Source: Siniperca chuatsi (taxonomy: Eukaryota > Chordata > Actinopteri > Centrarchiformes > Sinipercidae). From it: 64,000 bases of DNA. Below, one piece after another: positions 48,462 to 59,872 of the stretch. Positions within the stretch are counted from its first letter, which is position 1. Every line of letters begins with the position of its first letter. The translations under genes and the position numbers were made by a program. The notes beneath the pieces were generated by a model. The model did no database searches. It worked only from the letters and a program-made list of their open reading frames with translations, and was not told the DNA's origin. The stretch lies in the NCBI RefSeq assembly GCF_020085105.1, contig NC_058056.1:13452929-13516928 (forward strand), given 5' to 3'.

Positions 48462-50662
48462 TTATAAGGCGAGGAGAGTTGGAGAGTTGAGGATATCAAC
48501 AGATTCGGCTTTGCCCCCTCCACCTTTATGGCTGTCTAGTCCCTCTGTGAGAGAGTCCAGCTCAGGACACGCAAATGTGAACACAGACAGGTAGCTGCTG
48601 CAGGTGGGGGTGGAGGTCACCACAGGAGTGCTGAGAGGCTCCAGGTCGCTGGAAACAGACTTGTACAGGGTCTCCCAGTCCGAGACCCCGAGAGAGCTGC
48701 TCAGATCTATGTCTGGCACGGATCGAGCCGTCTCCATCGGGGTTTTCTCCTCCAAGCTGGGTAACATATTTTCCAGTAGCCCCTCCTTCATGTCCAGAGA
48801 GGGCTCGAGATCGTAGATGTTGATTTCAGCGCTGGCACACAGCAAGATATTGGAGTTCCCAGAGATGGCTGTGGACGGATCACTGGGGATGTCCATGTCC
48901 TGGAGCGAAGGAGCTTCCTGGGTGCCATCCTCTGGAAGTCTGTCCTCGTCTGGACTGGACGGTAGCTCTGGGGACCCTGCAGGCTCCTGGAAAATAGACT
49001 CCAGCTCCTCTGACATGTGGCACACTGGTTTATGTGTGGCAAGGATAAATTCAAGCCGTTCTTTCTCTTTGAGGAGGTTGGCTATTTCTGTCTCCAGGGC
49101 TGCTTTTTCCTCCTCCAGCTTGTCTGTCTCCTTGAGATAGATCGACATCCAAAATCATCCACATTGGAAAACACACAAACAGTGGGTGCAAATGACAGCT
49201 GAGTAAATGCATCACTGTTTACTTACAGCTTGCAGTGTGTCCGTGAGTTCCCTCCGTCTGTTGCGACACTTTGCTGCAGCCATTTTATTCCTCTCCCTCC
49301 TTATCCTCTTTTTCTCTTCCTCCTCTGGAGACAGCTGGCATGTAAAAGAAATAATTCAGTTATTACCTTGAAGAATCCAGCCATTTCATCCTCTAATCCG
49401 CTACATCCGTTGCCAATTCACCCTCTGAAGAATGGCAAAAGCATGTTTCGCTGCAATGCGTCTAAAAATAGACCATTGTTGCAGACTTGCTGTGACCTGA
49501 ATATAAATTGACTGCCTAAGGAAGGCATACAGCCAGCACACACACCAGAGGAGCATGCACAATAGCACTGTTGCACACAAGGAATTCAGACTGGCATATG
49601 TAAATTTACACTATTGACTATTCTGTCCAATAGCAGGTAGACTTCATCTGAGCGAACCTACCTGCTCTGTTTTCCCCTTTCTGACAGCATTTTTTCCCTT
49701 ACTCCCGCCCTCTTTGGGTGTTGCCTGCTGAGAGCTTTGTGGTTCATTGGCTTGCTTGCTACCCAGAGATGGGGAGACAGATGTAATAAACGTAGGCTGG
49801 ACCATCCACTGGAAATCTGGGGTAGAGGAAATTGCAGTGACTGTTGGAACAAATGGAGTGTCTTGAACGCTCGTGTCTTGGCAGAGCTCCTGAAAAAAAT
49901 GGAAATAATTGACAATGAGGACTGTAGTAGTTTTTTTTTTTTTAAATAAATCTATTCCCATGCTATTAGTGGTTTGAAGTGGATCTTATTGTGATGACAA
50001 TCATCAATGAAACCTACAAATCATATGTTTAGAGTCTAAAGCAGAGGGTCATCTACATGTTATTTCTTCTTGAAATATACCCAACCAGAAATAGCCTTCT
50101 CCAGATCAATATTTGACATTATCATTGTTTCTGACGTCAACAATGACGCAGGGATGCTGTGGAGTCTCCTGAATGGATTTATTTTTCTCAATGAACCGCT
50201 GCATCGACACTCATACATTCGGTCCCAGGACGTGGAATCATAACAACCCGAGCAACGCTGCTATTTTGTCACATTTCCACCTGCATGGATCTCTGATCCA
50301 ATTATATAGCCTATAAAATATATCAAAAATGATGTCAAAATATTAAGCGCACCCAGTTAATTAAAATCTTATCAATCAGTTCCACCTCCCCCTCCCCCCA
50401 CCGCGAAGAAGCATTAGGGCACTCAGGCTGTGGATCACATAAAGGGGATGTTTAATCTGCTTGTAAACTGAGTGCCTTCGTGGGCTGCATGTTGAATATA
50501 TATGATCAACAAAGCCATTCATACCTTTGCATCGCTCTCCGAGGAGGAAGCTGGAGAGCTCGCCTCTTCTGGCGTCTTCTGGCAGAGTGTCCCGACCGGA
50601 GACTCAGTCCGGCAGGTGGGAGAAACTGAATCCATGTCAGTCGTCAGGTTGTTATGATACAT
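48462..50662 (-). CDS. fos: fos, AP-1 transcription factor c-Fos family
   Basis: Immediate-early bZIP factor that dimerises with Jun. Four exons on the minus strand: 50525-50662, 49662-49889, 49227-49334 and 48462-49130, all phase 0, giving 380 residues, the same length as human FOS. Landmarks: [20 protein letters not shown] in exon 2; [19 protein letters not shown] in exon 3; [17 protein letters not shown] in exon 4; [24 protein letters not shown] and the invariant C-terminus SPTLLAL. The N-terminus [12 protein letters not shown] differs from the usual MMF-type start, which suggests one of the two teleost duplicates (fosaa/fosab); which one cannot be decided here. Intron positions match the mammalian gene. 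Confidence 0.95.
50132..50139 (+). promoter_or_regulatory. CRE palindrome TGACGTCA in fos intron 1
   Basis: Perfect CREB/ATF full site, followed nine bases later by a TGACGC half-site-like sequence. It lies in the first intron of fos. Motif only. Confidence 0.5.
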
Positions 50663-50792
50663 CACGAGGGAAAAAAAAAACACAAGTCCTGATCAATGAC
50701 AAATATGACTCTGGCCTTCCGCTGGGCAGAGCGTCTCGGGTCTTTTCTCCAGGTATATACCTGGTAACTGGACGACTAGAATGCAAGCCCCT

Positions 50793-50801
50793 CCTTTTAT
50801 G
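50793..50801 (-). promoter_or_regulatory. fos TATA box (CATAAAAGG)
   Basis: On the minus strand GCATAAAAGGAGGGG lies about 130 bases upstream of the fos ATG, like the TATAAAAGG box of mammalian c-fos. Transcription would start near 50765. No CArG box of the form CC(A/T)6GG was found in the next 500 bases. Confidence 0.6.
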
Positions 50802-51075
50802 CTCTGCTAGAATTTTATGAATGAACCAAGACTGTACCATCCGCGGAGGGGAAGGGGGGTCAGAATGACAGCCACGCAGGCCTACATTTCGAGGTAAAAC
50901 AGCATTATTTTGACATTTACCCTCTTGTTTATTATGTCCTCCATGAATAATATGTAAAACATTTTTTTGTCAGATTTGGTCACAACTTCGTCCCCGCACG
51001 AAAGCCAAATAGCAGTTTCACTCCCATTCACAAATATCGGCTTCATATATGCAATGTGGGGTGAGAAACGTGAGC

Positions 51076-51085
51076 CTATTTATAA
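51076..51085. promoter_or_regulatory. MEF2-type site CTATTTATAA upstream of fos
   Basis: Matches YTAWWWWTAR exactly, about 285 bases upstream of the fos TATA box. Motif only. Confidence 0.3.
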
Positions 51086-51538
51086 ATACACATAGGCCTG
51101 TAACCATTTGCTCGGCGATGAAAACTTGATTTACAGGTGCATTCATTTAATCGAGGGTAAAAGACACTTATAAGCGATTAAGAGTAGACTAGCCGAATAA
51201 TACCCGCTGGTATTGTTTAATAATGTAAAAACTAGTTTAATTGCAAGGTCGACGCGACGCATTTTGCACGACCATTTCAAAAATATAGCATGACTATAGT
51301 TTCCATAGGCCTATGTTCTCCGCTTGCAGATGAACTTACTCCAAAATTAATTTCTTCTCCCTATATATTTTTTTAACTTAGCCGTCTGACAGACGTCTCG
51401 GTAAGCTCAGCACTTTGGGACTGCCTTTTCCAAAGATAAGAATCGAGGGCTGTTAGCAGACATAATGAAATTATGCTGAATTGTTTACTTGGGGAGAAGG
51501 TGGTGAAGAGGAGAGATTGGACATGTGGGGGCGGAGAA

Positions 51539-51548
51539 GTCACGTGAC
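51539..51548. promoter_or_regulatory. Palindromic E-box GTCACGTGAC upstream of tmed10
   Basis: A perfect CLEAR-type/USF E-box 109 bases before the tmed10 ATG, in a GC-richer stretch (51500-51620) that is likely its promoter. Interval 50802-51656 is the divergent fos/tmed10 promoter region. Confidence 0.45.
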
Positions 51549-51656
51549 ACGAGCCGGATCTGGAGGAAGGAGAACCATGGGGAAGGGGGAGGGGGTTGCA
51601 TTTGACAGGAGCAGCAGCAGCATCCTTCGCTCCCATCACAACAAGGGATTGGTAGC

Positions 51657-53519
51657 ATGTCTAGACTTTGCGTTTTCCTGCTGATACTGGTCCTTTCGCA
51701 CCTGGTGTTTACTATACAGTTCTACCTGCCGGTCAACTCTACAAAATGTCTACAAGGAGACATCCACAAAAATGTGCTGGTCACAGGCGAGTACGAACTT
51801 AGGGAACAGTCAGAAACTACAACTAATTTGAAGGTACGTGAACGTGTCGCACCGCAGCTGTAACATATGGCAAACTTTCTTACAGTCTCTCTTGGGGGAA
51901 CAAACAGTATCCAGGGCGATACAGAAATATACATAACCAAGTATCTCGTTTTGATTAATTTGTTATTTTGGGGGTTAACTGTCAAAAGTAAATCATTTTC
52001 ACAATAAAAATGTGGATATAATCCCCCAAAGGTAGATGCATGTTAAACACTTCATTCTGATGAAGTCTAATACCATCTGTTAAGAACATTGTGCAACTTT
52101 GTAATGTAGCACTTTGTTTTGCAGCCTTTATGATCAAGAAACTAAACTAGTCATATTACTTGTCTAGTCTCATAAAGATATCAATATAATATTGGTTTAT
52201 CATCCAGCTTTACTTCAAAGGACTTACTGGGCTCATTGCCCCACTTTGGATCCACTGAGCTGATAATTGAGAGCTAGTTTGAAACCCATCTGTCAACTCT
52301 TTCCTCAGATCACTGATTCTTTTGGCCACACATTGTACACCAAGGAAAATGCCACAAAAGGGAAATTTTCTTTCACGACAGAAAATCAGGAGCGGTTTGA
52401 CATTTGCTTCAACAGCAGATCTCCAAAGAGTGACTGAGGTTTAGAAAAAAATATATAATAAAATAATATGAAAGAAATATTATCTTTTTCTCAATGAACA
52501 ATTAGTGATAAAAGGGAATATTCCGATTCAAATGGACAAATAAATGGACACATAAATTATTAGTGGTCTACTATGGAGGCTAAAAATGCATGACTGGGGT
52601 GATCCAAATGAATCAATGAAATTGATTACTGGCTGATTATTATTTTCTGTCAAATAACATAATAAGCTATTAATGCTTGTCATTAGGCAGTGGGAGCGTA
52701 CCAGGCCACATGAAGCATGGCGTGGAAGCAAAGACCTACCAAGAGGTGAGGGATTGTGTTAATGCTGTTATATCAAAGATCATGAGTATCATGAGTATTC
52801 ATCCAAACTACTACGGATAATTCAGTGCATGATTAACTTTGTGACAGCAGTAAGAAAGATGATGCAGAGAGATCCCAGCATCTAAACATGTTTGATAAAT
52901 ATTACTCTTGCAATCTCTTTGTCAGATTGAAAATATGGAGTAACTGACCCCCCTCGATGCGCCGCGAAGATATCTTGAGCACCTCTCACAGTCCATTGCA
53001 GAGGACTTTGACTACTTGAAGAAACGAGTGAAAGAGATGCAAGACACAAATGGTAAATGGATGGAGCAATATGTTTAGTGTTTACGTAAATCACCACTTC
53101 GGCAGAAAACTGCATCTGCACTGCCCTCTATGGGTTTAAATATTCTAGCATATTCCTCTTTTGGCCGAATCCCTTCAGTATGTGTGATGTCATAGCAGGT
53201 GTTTTGCCTTTAACAACAGATGGAAGTCACCTGCTGTGTGCGATGTGGCAAGGAAGAACAAGCTTGAGGTTTTGAACTCAGAGTTGCAGCAATTTTCTCC
53301 TCTGTGTGCTTCATTGCTAGTTGTGTCTGAAACTATCAAGTTGACTAAAGTGTTAAAAAGTTTTGACACTATTTAACTGCTATGCTATCCTGAACAGCTT
53401 CCACCAATACACGAGTGCTGCTCTTTGGCATCATCTCCACGTGCTGTTTGAGTGCACTGGCCACGTGGCAAGTTTTCTATTTGAGACGATTCTTCAAGGC
53501 AAAGAAGTTGATTGACTGA
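51657..53519 (+). CDS. tmed10: tmed10-like p24 cargo receptor, interrupted by an in-frame stop (possible recent pseudogene)
   Basis: TMED10 (p24-delta, TMP21) is a type I membrane protein cycling between ER and Golgi in COPI/COPII vesicles. Exons: 51657-51833, 52309-52429, 52687-52745, 52926-53052, 53398-53519, with good splice sites and consistent phase. Visible: signal peptide ([17 protein letters not shown]), GOLD domain with [20 protein letters not shown] and cysteines in TKCLQ and DICFN, a coiled-coil exon, one membrane helix, and the tail [11 protein letters not shown] with the FF and KK trafficking signals. Odd: codon 125 is TAA (52941-52943) where the family has lysine (VEKLKP), and the normally invariant VPDQLV.LDMKHG is shortened to VPGHMKHG. 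Downstream of the stop the frame stays open and conserved for 77 codons. Either a decaying duplicate, a polymorphism or a sequence error. Confidence 0.85.
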
Positions 53520-53823
53520 ATACGTTTTTCAAGTACAACCTGAGGGATACAGCTTGATCATCAAGTGGACTTTAAGTTTCTACAAGTCACTACAATATGC
53601 CTTTTGCTATTTTTCAAATGATGCATCATATTTAATTAATTTTAATTTGTTTTAGTATTTACTCTTTTTGTGTACTTACAAAACTAAATGTTATTTATGT
53701 CTGACTATATGTCTTCCTATGAATTTACAGTTGCTTTAGTAGAGAACAAAAGGTTTCGGCTACAGAGCTTTCGGTAGAATTTTGTAAAAGGAATTTTTAT
53801 GAGTTACAATTCATTTTCTTGAC

Positions 53824-53829
53824 AATAAA
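53824..53829 (+). terminator. AATAAA poly(A) signal of tmed10
   Basis: Canonical signal 305 bases after the tmed10 stop and only 31 bases from the mlh3 stop on the other strand, so the two 3' ends abut or overlap. Confidence 0.7.
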
Positions 53830-53859
53830 CTACACATCTGAAAGAAAATACACACCCGC

Positions 53860-56800
53860 TTATCTATTTCCATATAGTTCCCACGCTTTATACATTCTTC
53901 TCAGCTTTTGGAGGTTGGGTTTCTGTAATTCCTGCAGGGACAAGAATGCTTAGTCACCACCAGATTGCAGTGCTGTACAATGCTTTTAAAACTACATTTA
54001 GTACAAATGTGCTACTCCATTCTGGTACCTTCTGGTCTTTGTCCAAATGGAGGATGTCGACTAAGGGAGCAATGGATGGACGACCATGGGCACACTGGAA
54101 GGGCAGCTGGCAGGAGGACAAGGATGCCACCAAGCTGTAGCATTCATCTCTACTCAGGCTGTCATTGAATTTGATGGCACCTGTTTAATACGTACATGTG
54201 ATTTGTATGAAGATCCAGTGTGAAACTGTAATTTATTGAATCATCATTGCACTAAAAATAAACTGAAGGATAGAGAGAAGTAATTTAACCTTACCATGGC
54301 ATGCTAGGGAGGCTAGCACCTTCAGCACAGTGAGAGGCAGAGATCCCCTCACTCTCCCAGTTGAGCATAGTAACTGAGACACAGAATAAGAAACAATACT
54401 ATTGTTTTATTGAGTAATAAGATACTTTCTCCACACAAAAAGGTTTAGGGGCTAGAAAGACACTTCCAAGCTTACCTCAATCTGCTCTCGGAGATACTCC
54501 TGATGTGTGATTATGGAGAAAAAGCAAAATGGAAAACATAAGGGGATATAAATGTAAAATGATCACTTGGCTAAATGAGTGATACAATAGATGGTCTTAA
54601 TATGGAGGTTTCAGAAGTCTTACCTCAACAATAGGCTTGATAACAGATGGTCTCCCCCGCCTGAGCTCATTACTCTCCTTTTCCATGAAGCACAGTGGTA
54701 CCTTTCCTACAAAGATATGTGGATCCGCTGCCTGTGAGAACTTCACTTCCAGACCCAAACTCCGCAAATGTGGCTGACAAGACCTGTAAGAGTGTCCACA
54801 ATACATTGGAAAACACTGCTCAACCAATGTATTAATATCCATGGTATGAAATAAACAGGTTTGAAACCTCCAGTGTTTGTCAACTGATGTCAGTATTGTC
54901 AAGAAATTAAACGGAAAGAGTTTAAAAGTGCTAAAGTGTGGTGCAGTTTGACAGAAATTTAAAAAAGATGGTTTAAAACATTTAGAGTTTAGCTGCTGGC
55001 TAGAGGATATTATTATTCTAGTTCAGAATATGTAAACTGAAGGATGACAATAGGCTTCTCAGGTGAGTGAGTGTCAGTATCAATGAAGCCTCATATCATC
55101 AAGGAATGTAGACTAGATCAGAGCTCCAGGACATCCTTGCTGCAACCATAATCAAGAGGGGACACAAGGCAGATTGTGGCAGTTACAGAGCCATCACCTC
55201 CCTGTCCAAATCAGGCAAAGTGCTGCACGTTTTCCTACGAAGTGACTCCTTCCACTGAAAACTGACATGATTTTTTGACCACGATCCAATTACAAGAAAA
55301 ACACAATGAACAAAACACAACCTTTGTATGTAACTAAGATTTAACTCAGGCATTTGACAGTGTACACTCTACTATTAATACAGGTTGCCACAACAAGAAC
55401 ATTAGAAAACTGACGCTACTGAATGATGGATGGCATGTGAGCCAAAGTGCTACGCAATAGCTCTGGGTTAAGACAGGGGTGAAATGAGGCTGCTTCACTG
55501 CACCCACCCTTTTTGTCATCTTTATTGATACCATCCTTCACCTCATTGCCAAAATCTGCTGCTTGGTGTCTCAGTTGTTGTATGGAGCAGACAGTGGGCT
55601 GTCATCAAGCAATGACAATGCCATCCAACCAAAGGAAAAAACACCATTGTATCCTAAACACCTTCACTAACGCATAGAGGCAGTTGTTCAGAAGGCACAG
55701 GTCCTGTATCAGCCATTGCCCAACTAACTATTGATCAAGCCCTCCAACTTAAATTGGCAGTATTCTCGCCTCAAAAATCAAACACTGACTTACAGAGATA
55801 TAGCTTCACCCCAACAACAATATGACATCAACTCTAATGGACAGGCCACTGAGAGTGACACTCACATGTTGAATTCGCATTGGATGAACTGTCTTTAGCC
55901 ATACTTTGAAAAAAAGTATATTCTCAAACTCAGTAGTATCAGCCTTTAAGTAACTCTACTGGTTTTTCCCTTTGCTTGTCGTACTGTACAAACAGAAAAA
56001 CACACCTAAGTAGCCTTAGCTCCTCTTCTGTTACACTGATATCAAGAGGTGGCAAAATGGTTGATGAACACAGACGTCTCTCTCCTGGTACATCTGGATC
56101 ATCCTCATAGGAGTCTATGACAGGAAATACAGTTGTGACTGTAGCATCGCATCAGGGTCCCAACAACAGCATTATTAATTTAACGTTTCATTCTCAATAT
56201 TAATACTGTGCTTTGTGCGGTTGTTTTTTTTACCTGCAACTAGATTTTCAAGTCGAACTCTCTCGTGTGCAGCGTGTTGATCCACCAGCACCAGAAGGTT
56301 TCCTGGGGTTTCAATATAAGATGCGTGAGATGTTGATAAATCAAAAAAAATGACAAAACGGTGAAGTTCTCGTCTATACCTTTACTTTCAGTGAGTGCCA
56401 CAGGCTCTTCATCTCTTGTATTGATAAGACATGCAAGAAATTTCTTATCCACTTGATGAATAACCTATAAAAAGGTAATTAAATAGCAATTACTTCACAA
56501 CATCAATGACAGCAAAATGGTTAAAGCATTATAAAGAACATTTTGTCAGAATGTTTAAAAGGACACCAAAAGAAAAATTTGCCTTCATTGAGTGAATCAT
56601 GGCCTTAGAAAAGCGGTATGGAAAGAGAATGTTGTGGATCTTGACCGCCAGTCCGTCAGCTTGCCCACTTGATATGTCCACACCAACCTGTGGGCACAGT
56701 AGAGAGTATAGAACAGATAAAACAAGTTGAAAAAATGTACATCATTGCAACATTACAAGGCTGTTCTCCAACCAAAGAATCACAAACACATTCTAATAAA

Positions 56801-59800
56801 GTAAGCACACAAGCTTTGTTTACCATCGGAGGTCGGACAAAGACAGGGTTGTTCCACTTTGAGTACAATGAGGTGAGTGAGCTGGAGCTCTCACCGTTGT
56901 CATCTGTTAAGACAGATGAGATCATACGTGAACACAAACAAGCCAGTATTCGTATTGTATTTGGTGTGTGTGTTAGGCACCCTACAGTCTACAGTCTGAT
57001 CTGTCTGTGAGGTACCTCTGTCATCAAGCCCTGAACTAATCACTCTCTCTGTCCTGGATTTAGGTAGGAAGGGCAACACTAGATCCACCTGAAATGGGTA
57101 ACATCTGTATTCCATCCCTACAGTTCAAGGAACAGGAACAGCAGTGACAGTGAAGGTATTCTTGGTTAATGTTGAGTGCTACTTCGAGTTACTAGCATGT
57201 CAACATAACCTGCTGAGAAAAACTGCTAACTCACCAATTTCAGAGATGACACTAACAGCCATATTGGTGACATCAGATGTACAGCACACTTGTGTTTCTT
57301 CAGTAGGTGGGTCCTCATATTGGCTGAGCCCAGTCACTTTGTTGACATAAACTGTTTTTCCCACAGATGTATTGTAGTAATGAAGCCAGTCACCTGATGT
57401 TGTGGCCTCTTCACTCTCAGCCAGCTGAGGATTTGTACTGCAACCGGGGACAGGCTCTGGATTCAGTGCAGTGTCACAGTGTTCCTTGTTGTTATTGCTG
57501 TCTTGGATGCCATCATTACCACTACTGAGGCAGGTATTGTCCTGTGAGGCAGTTCTGGACAGGTGTGGTAATACTTTTGAAGCGTCTGTCCTGTGTTGTT
57601 TCAAATGGCAGAGTTTAGCTGCCAAAGATGTTTTGCCTCTATTCTGCCTTGAGACTGGTTTTAACTTGTTGAAAACTGAGAGGGTTGGTGGGCTTCGGAG
57701 GCTGCTCCGTGTCTCTTCTTTTTGTGTTTCTGTAGCATCACCATCCTGCTGATCTTTCTGGCAAATCAATAAATTCTGGGAATTCAAAACAAATCTTTCG
57801 GTCTGAAGAAGTCTAGTATTATTCTTTTGATGAGTCTCTGGAGAGGGTAATTTCAGTTCATCAGATTTACCATATACTCTTCTAAACTCCTCAAGAGATC
57901 CACACTCTTTACATAAAGACAACTTTTGACAAGTTACAATTCTGGGAATCTTTGAGGGAATGACAGGAGCAAAGTCTTTGTATACTTTCTGACAAGATCT
58001 GTCTTGGCCTGCATCCAGTGAGATTTTGCATTTTGATGCAAAGGATCTCTCTTCACATTTCTGTGCTAAAATTTGCTGCTGAACTACTGACTTGCTGATT
58101 TTGGACAGGTCCTGGGTCTGCAGACTTTCATGAATGTATGGATCTGACAGACTGATCTTTCTGTTACTTACTAAAGTCTTTCCATGTCCTCCTGTACCCC
58201 TGCCATAAGGTAATATTTGCTCAATACTGTTTAAATCTGGCAGAATTTGTTGAGTGATGCTGTCTAGTGAAGTCGCATCACTGGTTGGGGTAGTATTGTT
58301 TAATCTTATCTCCCTTTCTTTTGAAAGTTCAAGTTTTTCAGTTTCTAGTTGTCTGACTGAACTTGAAATACATAAAATTTGAGAGCCTTCCCCAGCTTCA
58401 CTGAATGTTAGCTCCTGTGTAAGCTCTTCAGAAATGTTATTATTAGATGCAGGTTCCAGTCTAGCCAGATCACACAGTGGCTCATCTCTACATTCTTTGT
58501 GTTGAGTTTCCAACTCATTTGCAGTTATCTTTTTCTGCCCCAGTTGCTCAGTCTCTTCTTTCCACTCCTTCAGACCAGACTCCTGGCAAACACTGTCCTC
58601 ACTTAGACAGTCCTCTTTGTGCTTACGATGAACAGAAGCAGATGCCAGTTTCATTCCTATACTGCAATATAATGTTGAAGCACTGATAGTCGCTTGGGCA
58701 CCATTGCCACTGTTGTGCCCCTCTTGGTCTGTATTGTGAGTGCCAAACAATTTGGGAGATACATAGTCCAAATCATCTTGAGAAAGTACAGCCACCAAGT
58801 TCTCTCTGCTCAGGAAAGCTTTCACTGCCTCTTCTATACAGAGCAATATGCCATCCCAATCTTTGAACTCTATTAGAGTTTTGGCAGGCTCAAGACATAT
58901 GTCATACTCTGAGTAAGAGCATTTAATATTGATGATGTATACTCCATGCAGCTCTTGGCTTCGTTTGTGCTTTGGACTCCTGGTGGCAGACTGCCACTCT
59001 GGACTGTCATTTTTCTGATTTGAACTGCTGATTCTGCGTAGGAGAAAGTTCAGCAGCTTGTGTATCCGTGTTTTCAGGAGCAGTCTGTCATTTACATACA
59101 GGTACTGTAAGCCGTTGTTGTAGTGGCCTTCCATGCCAACGTAACCGATCACTTCAAACTGTCCGTGAGTGTAGCTGATTTCTCCAAGTTTCTGTGCTCG
59201 CCCGAGGCTGTGTATCTGAACAAACCTGTGGTAGGTGTTTTTAGCTTTAGGAAGCTGCACCGTCATAACTCCTGTGCAGTCATTCTTCAGGGTGAAAGAC
59301 ACGGAGGGATGCATCAGAGAAATAGCCTCCATTCTGTGTCTGATTCTCTCACCCTCCAGGACAGCATTGATCCTCTTCTTCCGGACTGGCATGTTGTGGA
59401 AGAAGTTACAAATGACAACAGTTGTCCCTGCAGAGGGTCGTGCAATCTCTGCTTCAAATACATTCATGCCCTTGCCATCCTTGAAGATTTTGACGTGAGT
59501 TTTCACTGATGATCTGGTCCGGGATGAGATTTCAACAAGTGTGGCTAGAGAAACTATACTTGCCAGGGCTTCTCCTCGGAAACCATACCAACTGAGGTTG
59601 TCCAGGTCTTCAACAGAGCTGCATTTGCTTGTGTGGTATCTGTTTCCCACGCACTCTATATCCTCAGCGTTCATCCCAGCACCGTTGTCGATTACCTGAA
59701 CTTTAAACGCCTCCATGTCCACCCTGACTCCCACACAGGTCGCTTCGGCATCGATGCTGTTTAGGATAAGCTCCTCTACGCACTGCTGAAGTGAGGGGAT

Positions 59801-59854
59801 AGCGACACCAGAGCGAAGTTTCCCCTGAACCTCTTTAGGCAAACATTTAATCAT
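53860..59854 (-). CDS. mlh3: mlh3, DNA mismatch repair protein Mlh3
   Basis: MutL-gamma subunit: pairs with MLH1 as an endonuclease in meiotic crossover resolution and mismatch repair. Twelve coding exons: 57235-59854, 57016-57117, 56824-56903, 56583-56687, 56380-56464, 56234-56302, 56006-56114, 54624-54783, 54476-54499, 54295-54373, 54029-54180 and 53860-53931, giving 1218 residues in one frame. The start [10 protein letters not shown] matches the mammalian start; an ATG nine bases upstream in frame (59863) is the alternative. GHKL ATPase motifs: [10 protein letters not shown] (28-36), DNGAGM (56-61), GFRGEAL (91-97). C-terminal endonuclease motif [12 protein letters not shown] (1005-1016), with ACHGAIKFND and [13 protein letters not shown] as further metal-site elements. 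The central linker is poorly conserved and shorter than in human (1453 residues). One intron is GC-AG (after 56583). Confidence 0.96.
55105..55840 (+). mobile_element. Decayed non-LTR retrotransposon (LINE) reverse transcriptase fragment
   Basis: In shifting frames the plus strand reads [18 protein letters not shown], then [15 protein letters not shown] then a stop then [14 protein letters not shown], and AQVLYQPLP. These are the successive motifs of LINE reverse transcriptases (NYR-ISLLS, DLTKAFDTV, GVKQGCVLAPTLF, TEVLYQP). Frameshifts, stops and deletions (no FADD block seen) make it non-functional. It lies in the mlh3 intron between exons 54783 and 56006, antisense to the gene. Family probably RTE- or Jockey/CR1-like; not decidable here. 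Confidence 0.75.
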
Positions 59855-59872
59855 GGTTTTCATTAAATCCAA

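Noticed and set aside
59864-59872. Upstream TTG-initiated extension of mlh3
   Set aside because: TTG is not a normal vertebrate start; the ATG at 59854 gives the conserved MIKCL start and has an A at -3.
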